Part shown: piece after piece, positions 17,038 through 24,274 of the stretch
How positions within the stretch are numbered: position 1 is the stretch's first letter
How the letters are laid out: every line of letters starts with the position of its first letter
Assembly: GCA_022360875.1 (NCBI GenBank)
Contig: JAKSBZ010000184.1
Span: 1 to 62,192, forward strand
Direction: 5' to 3'
Source of the DNA: Cytophagales bacterium
GTDB taxonomy: Bacteria; Bacteroidota; Bacteroidia; Cytophagales; Cyclobacteriaceae
DNA: 62,192 nt
Notes under the pieces: model-generated
The model's database searches: none
Told to the model about the DNA's origin: nothing
What the model saw: the letters and a program-made list of their open reading frames with translations, nothing else
Position numbers and translations under genes: made by a program

Positions 17038-17953
17038 GGCGTTCGATAAGCCGGAATATGCCGTCGTCACGAGCGGATCGTTCGACGGAGTGCACCTGGG
17101 GCATCAGAAAATTCTTCAGCACCTCCGCAATACAGCCGACAAGTACGGCGGAGAAACGGTATTGCTGACGTACTGGCCGCACCCGCGGCTGGTGCTTCCG
17201 CACGAATCTTCCGAACCTCTTAGAATGCTCATGAGTATGGAAGAGAAAATTGAAGCGCTGAAGGGCCTGGGATTGGACCATCTGGTCATACTCCCCTTTT
17301 CTAGAACATTTTCCCAGAAAGCACCATACGACTTTATCAAAGAAATATTGGTGGAAGGCATAGGCACCAAACGCATGGTCGTGGGTTACGATCACCGGTT
17401 CGGAAAAAACAGAGAAGGCAATTTTAATTTCCTGAAAAAAAACGCCCTGCACTTTGGCTTTGAAGTGGAAGAAATTGCCCGCCAAGACATTGACCAGAAA
17501 GCGGTGAGCTCCACTCAAACGCGTCTGCTGCTGCTTGAAGGCAAAGTAGATCTCGCAGCCAAACTGACAGGCCGTAATTACCGGCTTATCGGAAAAGTTG
17601 AAGAGGGAAAACAAATCGGCCGAAAACTGGGGTTTCCGACGGCAAATCTCCGTCCTGTCTTTGAGCACAAACTGATCCCGCTAACCGGCGTTTATGCTGT
17701 CCGAGCAAAATGGAACAACCAACACCTCAGCGGAATGCTCAACATAGGCTTCAACCCAACAGTCAAGGGAAAACATCAAACAATTGAGGTCTATCTCTTC
17801 GATTTCAGCCAAGACATTTACCAGGAGGAAATCACTATAGAATTTGTGCAGCGCATCCGTAACGAAGTCAATTTCGAAAATCTGGAAACGCTCCAGCAGC
17901 AGCTTGTCGCCGATGAATCTGCATGCCGCCGGATTCTTGAAGAAAAAAAATAA
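17015..17953 (+). CDS. ribF: Bifunctional riboflavin kinase / FAD synthetase RibF
   Basis: It makes FMN from riboflavin and then FAD. The N-terminal adenylyltransferase shows TSGSFDGVHLGHQKIL and the downstream DHRFGKNREGN block; the C-terminal flavokinase shows GRKLGFPTANL and LTGVYAV. The full length of 312 residues is typical. The start lies inside the end of truB (23-base overlap). The truB-ribF order is common in bacteria. Confidence 0.96.
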   Translation: MKVHHGIEAFDKPEYAVVTSGSFDGVHLGHQKILQHLRNTADKYGGETVLLTYWPHPRLVLPHESSEPLRMLMSMEEKIEALKGLGLDHLVILPFSRTFSQKAPYDFIKEILVEGIGTKRMVVGYDHRFGKNREGNFNFLKKNALHFGFEVEEIARQDIDQKAVSSTQTRLLLLEGKVDLAAKLTGRNYRLIGKVEEGKQIGRKLGFPTANLRPVFEHKLIPLTGVYAVRAKWNNQHLSGMLNIGFNPTVKGKHQTIEVYLFDFSQDIYQEEITIEFVQRIRNEVNFENLETLQQQLVADESACRRILEEKK

Positions 17954-17997
17954 TCTACGCAAAAAGCCTGACTTTGTATAACACAGCATACACAACT

Positions 17998-18768
17998 ATG
18001 AACAATCAACCAATCGGTATTTTTGACTCAGGACTTGGCGGATTAACCGTTCTTAAAGAAATCCAAAGGCTTTTGCCCGGCGAATCAATTGTATATTATG
18101 CAGATCAGGCTTTTTGCCCTTACGGAAACAAAAAACCAGAAGAGATCAAAAACCGAAGCCGGAAAATCGTTGAACAACTGATCAATAAGCATCAGTGCAA
18201 ACTCATTGTTGTGGCGTGCAATACCGCTACTGCTTATTCCATTCAGCACCTGCGCGCTTCTTTTCAGCTTCCCTTTGTCGGTATGGAGCCAGCCATCAAA
18301 CCGGCGGCTCTGCAAACAAATTCGGGAATTATCGGCGTGCTGGCTACTGAAGGAACACTCAAAAGTGAAAAATACAACAACACTGCCAGCACATTTGCCA
18401 GCGAACGGCAAGTGGTTATTCAGGAAGGACGAGGTTTGGTTGAACTCGTTGAAAACAACTGCTTTCAGGGAAAAAAGGCCAGCGAGCTGCTTGAAAAATA
18501 CCTGCGCCCAATGCTGAACCAGGGAGCTGACCACATCGTACTGGGCTGCACACATTACCCTTTTTACAAAAAGCAAATCGAAAAAATAGTCGGAAAAAAC
18601 GTACTGGTAATAGATCCCGCCCCGGCAGTAGCGCGAAGGACAAAACAGCTGCTCGAAGAGAAAAAAATGTTATGCGCAAAAAAAAATCCGGTAATCCACT
18701 TTCTTAGCAGTGAACAACCGGATGCTGCAATCAGGCAAAAAGCACTGGAATTACTTAACGCGATTTAA
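17998..18768 (+). CDS. murI: Glutamate racemase MurI
   Basis: It makes D-glutamate for peptidoglycan by a two-base mechanism. Both catalytic cysteines are present: Cys74 in VVACNTATA and Cys184 in LGCTHYPF. GIFDSGLGGL is the N-terminal signature. I chose the ATG at 17998, which places the signature directly at the N terminus and gives the usual 256 residues; an in-frame TTG at 17974 would add eight residues with no family support. It lies 44 bases after ribF and overlaps the convergent next gene by 14 bases. Confidence 0.95.
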   Translation: MNNQPIGIFDSGLGGLTVLKEIQRLLPGESIVYYADQAFCPYGNKKPEEIKNRSRKIVEQLINKHQCKLIVVACNTATAYSIQHLRASFQLPFVGMEPAIKPAALQTNSGIIGVLATEGTLKSEKYNNTASTFASERQVVIQEGRGLVELVENNCFQGKKASELLEKYLRPMLNQGADHIVLGCTHYPFYKKQIEKIVGKNVLVIDPAPAVARRTKQLLEEKKMLCAKKNPVIHFLSSEQPDAAIRQKALELLNAI

Positions 18769-19372
18769 GCTTTTGCTTAAGTTCCTCGCATTTATTCATT
18801 TCATTGGTCAGCTCACGCTTAAGCTTCTTTTCTTTTTCCAAAACACGTTTCTGAAAATTCTCAAACTCATCTCTAAGTTCTTCCAGATCCTTTCGGGCCA
18901 CCGATGCCGACCGATTGCTTACATTCATCTTAACAATAGCAACAACAAGCAATAAAATAAGCACCAGCAAAAGAACGCCTCCACCGTATACAAAACCTTT
19001 TTTGGTGAAGTCAATACCTATTACTTTAATGTGATCCACTTCGAACTGCGTTTCCTTAAGCTGTTCTTTGAGCAAATCGATATTGGCATTCAGCTGCGTT
19101 TCCTTTTCCTGAGCAAGTTTAGTCTCTGCCTTCAGTTCAACAATCTCCTTGTCTTTCCACTCCAGTGTATCGGAAACCACACCCCAAAACTGCTCAAGCT
19201 TATCTTTCTTTATCACTTTATAAGCTTCCCAGCTGTTAGAGCTTTTTTTCAGCCTTAGAAACTGTTGATTCAGTGTTCTTTCCTGAACTGCGGTTGAGTC
19301 ACTTTGAGCCCAGAGCTGCTGAGTACAAATACATATAAAAATAAGAAATAAGTTTGCTATTTTTCTATTCAT
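18755..19372 (-). CDS. Coiled-coil membrane protein with signal peptide, function unknown
   Basis: From the ATG at 19372 this is 205 residues. It has a signal peptide (NRKIANLFLIFICICTQQLWAQ), a periplasmic helical region with coiled coil (KDKEIVELKAETKLAQEKETQL), one membrane helix (GGGVLLLVLILLLVVAIV), then a second Lys/Glu-rich coiled coil at the C terminus. The first in-frame start (19456) would put an unlikely peptide before the signal sequence, so I prefer the internal one. The layout suits an envelope-spanning scaffold or sensor partner, but I recognise no family. Its 3' end overlaps murI. Confidence 0.75.
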   Translation of the reverse strand: MNRKIANLFLIFICICTQQLWAQSDSTAVQERTLNQQFLRLKKSSNSWEAYKVIKKDKLEQFWGVVSDTLEWKDKEIVELKAETKLAQEKETQLNANIDLLKEQLKETQFEVDHIKVIGIDFTKKGFVYGGGVLLLVLILLLVVAIVKMNVSNRSASVARKDLEELRDEFENFQKRVLEKEKKLKRELTNEMNKCEELKQKLKSR

Positions 19373-19621
19373 TTCATTTTCATTTAATTTCAAAAGTACG
19401 AATAATTCCCTATATCCCGCGCAAGAAGCACTTAAAAAACTTGGAATACTTTTCATGAAAAAACAGCATTCACATTTGCATCCCTATATATATAGCTTTA
19501 TTCCTCTCCGTCTGAAAATGTAAACAGCATCCAACACATTTTGGAATGTAAAGACAGGCAAACACGTCACCAAACAATCCCAAGCAGTAATAGTATATTC
19601 AATGACATAATATCACTATTT

Positions 19622-21340
19622 ATGAATCGCCTTATCTTTCTGCTTCTAGCTTTTTTCTTACTTTTCACATTAAATCAATTCATTACCACTCCCTCTGTAC
19701 ACGCACAAAATCCGCTTAAAGCGATAAAAAAGAGTGCGAAAAAAGTAAAATCCACAAAAAAAAAGATAGAAAAACAACAAAAAAAACTCAAGAAGAAAGA
19801 AACCGAAGCAGAAGACACAACTCAAATTTCGGAATGGCAAATGCCACTGGAGTCGCCTGTGAACAAACATTCCAAACTTTATAAATATATTAACGGACAA
19901 CAAACACTCATCTTTAAGAATTTTAATCCGAAGCAAGACAGCCTATTCTTTGACAGCACCAATCAAGTATATTACAAAGCCTATAAAAATATAAAAATTC
20001 TCCACCCGGAGTTCAAATCCGTCGTGTGGTATCCGTACTGGAACGGCAATTCCTACAACAATTATGACTTCGACCTTATCAATACCTTTATCTACTATGC
20101 TTACGATATAGATCCACTAACAGGTCTGGCCACCAATCCAGAAGCAATTTATACTTGGAAAAACACACCAATGGTCGACACAATCAGGTCGACTCGCACT
20201 AATGTTTTTCTAAGCGCAACCCTTTACGACCCTCTTCCAGTAAGTAAATTTTTATCCAATTTATATTCCCAAACAGTCTTTATTGACAGCATCAGCCAAA
20301 TGATGTTTAACAAAAAAGCTGACGGCCTGTTGCTTGACCTCTACCCTGTGCCGGAAAAGCATCACGCTGAATACTTGGCTTTCATTCAAAACCTCAGCCA
20401 AAAAATCAAACAGCTGCAGCCCACGTCCAAACTGGGCTTAACAGTGTCTGTCAAAGACATCGGCTTGCTGAATTTTCAAAACACCCTTCCTATTGTTGAT
20501 TTGTTCGTGGCATCAAACTACACCAATGGAAAAAACAATCCAAACAGAAAAATTTCAGCTCCATTTCCGTTGCGCAGCTCTTTCGAAGGGGAGGAAAGTA
20601 TGGAAAACATAGTTGACGGACTTCTGAACGAAGGAGTGCCCCCACAAAAAATTCTCATGACGGTCTACGATTTCTCAACAGTTTGGGAACTGACGCATTC
20701 AAAAAGACAATTAGGAACCTTTGTCGACTACGCTCCTTTCGAAAGTATTCTTTATAATTTCCCCAACCGCGAAAAAATCTCTGTTTACGACTCCGCCGCC
20801 GCCTGCAATTACCTCATCAGCGACAACAACCTTTACTGGTACGAGAATGAAAAAAGTCTGCTTGACAAAATGATCTGGCTGCAAAGCAAAGGCATCGGAG
20901 GCATAACATTCTGGACTATTGTCGGGCAACAGTCTCATCTCCCGTTTTGGAACGCCATCGAGAAAGGGATGACTGTCGACTCAATTGCTTCCATAACACC
21001 AAGCCTCTCGAAAGACCGCTTTCCGTATAAAGTCTCTAAAAGACTGTTAAAATATCAGCCGATAATAATATCAGGCTTGTTAATTCTATTTGTCTTTTGC
21101 ATTGCAGGAGTGTTTATAGCCTTATTGGACTGGAGAGTCCGGGAGATATTCTTTGAGAAAGATCTTTTCAAATTTTTCTATACTTTAGTCCTGCTGGCAA
21201 GCATTACACTGTTTTTTTACTTGAATCCAAGTTTTCCTACCAACAATTTGTTTTTGTTCATTGGCGGCTTAATCCTCGGAAGTCTGGCTGTATTCCTCAT
21301 AGCCCATGTTTCAAAAACCAATAAAAATAATCTGCCGTAA
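19622..21340 (+). CDS. GH18-like (chitinase-fold) membrane protein, probably catalytically inactive
   Basis: From the ATG at 19622 (MNRLIFLLLAFF, signal peptide) the protein has 572 residues. A Lys-rich linker follows, then a region with the order of a family 18 glycoside hydrolase: SVVWYPYWNG, the strand ADGLLLDLYPVPEK where active enzymes have DxxDxDxE, SKLGLTVSV, and GIGGITFWTI near the barrel end. The catalytic Glu position of the DxxDxDxE motif is not kept, so binding rather than cleavage is likely. Three hydrophobic helices end the protein (about 485-510, 525-540 and 545-565). The start at 19541 is rejected because the signal peptide begins at 19622. Substrate unknown. Confidence 0.75.
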   Translation: MNRLIFLLLAFFLLFTLNQFITTPSVHAQNPLKAIKKSAKKVKSTKKKIEKQQKKLKKKETEAEDTTQISEWQMPLESPVNKHSKLYKYINGQQTLIFKNFNPKQDSLFFDSTNQVYYKAYKNIKILHPEFKSVVWYPYWNGNSYNNYDFDLINTFIYYAYDIDPLTGLATNPEAIYTWKNTPMVDTIRSTRTNVFLSATLYDPLPVSKFLSNLYSQTVFIDSISQMMFNKKADGLLLDLYPVPEKHHAEYLAFIQNLSQKIKQLQPTSKLGLTVSVKDIGLLNFQNTLPIVDLFVASNYTNGKNNPNRKISAPFPLRSSFEGEESMENIVDGLLNEGVPPQKILMTVYDFSTVWELTHSKRQLGTFVDYAPFESILYNFPNREKISVYDSAAACNYLISDNNLYWYENEKSLLDKMIWLQSKGIGGITFWTIVGQQSHLPFWNAIEKGMTVDSIASITPSLSKDRFPYKVSKRLLKYQPIIISGLLILFVFCIAGVFIALLDWRVREIFFEKDLFKFFYTLVLLASITLFFYLNPSFPTNNLFLFIGGLILGSLAVFLIAHVSKTNKNNLP

Positions 21341-21350
21341 AAGACAATTT

Positions 21351-21524
21351 TTACTTTTCCTGCAACTGAGCATTGACTTGATCATTCAATTCTCCAATCA
21401 GTTCATAAACCTGGTGAAACGGTTGTTGCCCCAGTGCATTTATCACCAATTGCAACTGTTCCACTGTAAGCACTACATTGATTTTCACAACCTCATCGGA
21501 AGTCAGTTTTTCAGTATTCATCAT
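21351..21524 (-). CDS. Small conserved protein, 57 residues
   Basis: The likely protein begins at one of two adjacent ATG codons (21524 or 21521), reading MMNTEKLTSDEVVKIN. It carries a VNVVL-like strand, then LQLVINALGQQPFHQVYELIGEL and a Gln-rich end. This looks like a family of small Bacteroidota proteins with the pattern LxxLPxxxVxxLI, of unknown function. The stretch before the double ATG looks untranslated. It converges with the GH18-like gene, with 10 bases between the stops. Confidence 0.6.
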   Translation of the reverse strand: MMNTEKLTSDEVVKINVVLTVEQLQLVINALGQQPFHQVYELIGELNDQVNAQLQEK

Positions 21525-21667
21525 GCATTTTTGACTAAATTGAACAATAAAGATTTTACGCTGCAATAGCATCAGTACAAAATTCTCAGTAAAAATTTTA
21601 CTGCCTAGCGAGAGCAAAATAATTCAGATATTTTTAGTTATTGAGAAAAACAAGAGTTGTGCGACAA

Positions 21668-24274
21668 TCAAAAATCGTAAAGAATTTTACCAAACAGCAT
21701 AAACTTAGGTTGCGGAATCTCGTTCGAACGCAAAATACCGTCTGCCGATAAACTTCCCGGATCGGAAAACTGCTGATCCAAGACATTCATTCCTTTGAGC
21801 TGAAGAGTCAGACCGGGCAGCAAATCGCTATAGCCAAAGGTCACGTCCAGATTGGAAACAACATCAAATGCAGTCTCAGTATTCGCCTTTACAGAAGTCA
21901 ACGTTCCGGCTTTTCTCTCTCCCACCCAGTTCAGGCGCGCATTAACGTTCAGTTTTTCAAAATAAAGCGCATTCAGACCCAAATAAAAAGAGTAAGCAGG
22001 GATGTTCCCTGTCTCAAATTCTCCGGATCCATCAAAAAAATCAACTTTTGAATCTACGTAGCTTGCATTAGCTGACAAAGTGTAATTCTTGTATTGGAAT
22101 TTTCCCATGAACTCCACACCAATCGCCTTGAGCGTTCCAATATTCTTATAAAGGATTCTTCTATTTTCATGAACTTCATTTATCAAGTTGTCTTGTTTCA
22201 AATAGTATGCGGAAACGCTAAACCGCGAAGCGGTACTAGGGCGATAAACTACGTTCAAGTCAAATATATGCCCTTCCTCAGGATTCAAGCTAACATTTGA
22301 GGAATCTCTGGCAAAATCTGTAGAGAAAAGCTGTTTCATTGACGGGGGCTGGTACAACGTCCCAAAAGTAAACTTGAGCCGAAAAGGATCTGGGCTAAAC
22401 ACCAATCCTGCCTGATAATTCAACCGGTCATCAAAACCTTTACGGTCTTGCAAACGCGTATGGTCATAGCGGGTATTTAGAATCAGATTAGTTACGGAGC
22501 CCAACGCCAAACTCATATGCATATACGGCGAATAATTTTGATAATTTACGTACTGCAAATTTTGCTGTCCGCTCCCCGAACCCTGAACACTGGCCGAGGG
22601 AGTTGTCCCTTTATGAAAATCCCCTTTTACCAATCCGCTGCGAATATTCAAGCCGAGAATCACATCCAGCTGATTGAAAAGCTTGAAATCAAAATGCGTG
22701 TTGTTATGAAATTCACGGGAAAGCTCATAATAATAAACCGATTCCCATCCAGACAGAACATTAGTCGCTAAATCGCGAAGTCCCAGTTTGCCATTAGCAT
22801 AACTGACAAATTGCGTGTATGCAGATTCTCTTCGTATTTTAGAAATGCTAAAAGTAGAAATGTTATGCAAAGTCAGCTTTCCGCTGTAATCTTTATGGTA
22901 ATGCACGTAATAATTACTCTGAAGCGGCCTCCACAAACCCAGATTATTCTTGCCGCCTAAAGAAAAGCGCGTGCCGTCATTTACGTTCCCCACCTCTGTA
23001 AGCCATATATTATACCCCAACTCCAGATTCACCACCTTGAATCTGCCGCCAATATAGTAATTTCCCACATGGTTGGAATAGCCAATTGGTTTTCCGTTTA
23101 TAAGCGTATCGAAAGCCTGCTGGTCTCTGTTTCGGGCATTCTGGATTCCAATTTGAGTGGGTTCCACTCTCACAACAAGGTTCCCGTCTTTAAGCACCCG
23201 CAAGTTTACATTATTGATAATATCCGTATTCTGAGCAGCAAACTCGCGCGCTTCAATGCCCGTCAAGCTAAGCTTATTCAAATAATTATAACTGCTGTAT
23301 ACAGTTGGGCTATAATTAAACTCTTCAAACGAAGACAAACTGTTAAGACCAGAACCGTAATACCGAAAAACCAGGCTTCCTTCAAAATCTTTGGTTCGCC
23401 TGACTACAGACACGTCCGCCAGATAGGTTTGATTGTGTCCGTAAGCAACTTGAGAAGAAACTGAAACTTTCTCTCCTTCCCCCAACGCCTTAGTTACAAT
23501 ATTAATGACTCCCTGCTGCGCCTGTTGCCCAAAGAGAGAATAGGATGATCCGTAAATCACCTCAATTTTGGCGACATTGGACAAAGGATACTGACCATAC
23601 ATTCTGATCCCTCCAGACCATACGCTGTTTTGCTCAATCCCGTCTATCAATAACAAAAAATTGTTAAAATCCGTATTGTTGTTCCCCCTGTGATATGCAT
23701 TTACATGCTGCGAGCCGAAATCAGAAGAAAATGAAAATCCCGGAAGATCCTTCAGCACTTCTGCAAAAGTATTGTAGCCTCTCCTCTGAATTGTTTTCGC
23801 ATCCACAATGTGAACGGTATAGGGAAGCCGCTTCCTTTTATCCTCATTACCTGCAATGGTAATTGAGTAGTCCTCCGACAAACCGTACTTGATTTGCTCA
23901 GCCAGCATCCATAAAGCCTGAGGATCGGACAAACCAGGGACAAAATCCGGCTCCAAACGCAAAAGCTGCTCCATGTAATATTGAGAAGCTTCGGAATTGT
24001 CCAAAGCTATATAATTAAGCACTAAAAGGTGATAAGCTTCTTTTAACTGCCCCAAAGAAAAGCCCTGAACATCAGTACAAGCTCTCAGCCCCTGTATCGA
24101 TTCCCCAAACATTCCCACATTATAGTCACTCTTAGCCTTCAGAAGCACCTCATCATCACAGGACGACTGCCCCGAAGCCCGGAAACATACCCCTAAAAAA
24201 AATAATAAAAGCAGTACTCCTCCATCAATTCTGATGCGACCGAATATAAGAAACCATATCTTTTGCATGGGCAA
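21668..24274 (-). CDS. TonB-dependent outer membrane receptor with helical N-terminal domain
   Basis: The 868 residues have a signal peptide (hydrophobic core GGVLLLLFFLGVCF), then about 100 residues of TPR-like helices in place of the usual carboxypeptidase-like or STN domain. The plug (about 150-265) shows YTVHIVDAKTIQRRGY, LKDLPGFSF, LLLIDG and VEVIYG-type strands ending INIVTK. A 22-strand-type barrel makes up the rest and ends in an aromatic residue (KILYDF). It is presumably an energy-coupled uptake channel; the ligand cannot be read from sequence. Its first 50 bases overlap the end of the nSTAND/WD40 gene, so the two are co-transcribed and probably act together. Confidence 0.88.
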   Translation of the reverse strand: MPMQKIWFLIFGRIRIDGGVLLLLFFLGVCFRASGQSSCDDEVLLKAKSDYNVGMFGESIQGLRACTDVQGFSLGQLKEAYHLLVLNYIALDNSEASQYYMEQLLRLEPDFVPGLSDPQALWMLAEQIKYGLSEDYSITIAGNEDKRKRLPYTVHIVDAKTIQRRGYNTFAEVLKDLPGFSFSSDFGSQHVNAYHRGNNNTDFNNFLLLIDGIEQNSVWSGGIRMYGQYPLSNVAKIEVIYGSSYSLFGQQAQQGVINIVTKALGEGEKVSVSSQVAYGHNQTYLADVSVVRRTKDFEGSLVFRYYGSGLNSLSSFEEFNYSPTVYSSYNYLNKLSLTGIEAREFAAQNTDIINNVNLRVLKDGNLVVRVEPTQIGIQNARNRDQQAFDTLINGKPIGYSNHVGNYYIGGRFKVVNLELGYNIWLTEVGNVNDGTRFSLGGKNNLGLWRPLQSNYYVHYHKDYSGKLTLHNISTFSISKIRRESAYTQFVSYANGKLGLRDLATNVLSGWESVYYYELSREFHNNTHFDFKLFNQLDVILGLNIRSGLVKGDFHKGTTPSASVQGSGSGQQNLQYVNYQNYSPYMHMSLALGSVTNLILNTRYDHTRLQDRKGFDDRLNYQAGLVFSPDPFRLKFTFGTLYQPPSMKQLFSTDFARDSSNVSLNPEEGHIFDLNVVYRPSTASRFSVSAYYLKQDNLINEVHENRRILYKNIGTLKAIGVEFMGKFQYKNYTLSANASYVDSKVDFFDGSGEFETGNIPAYSFYLGLNALYFEKLNVNARLNWVGERKAGTLTSVKANTETAFDVVSNLDVTFGYSDLLPGLTLQLKGMNVLDQQFSDPGSLSADGILRSNEIPQPKFMLFGKILYDF

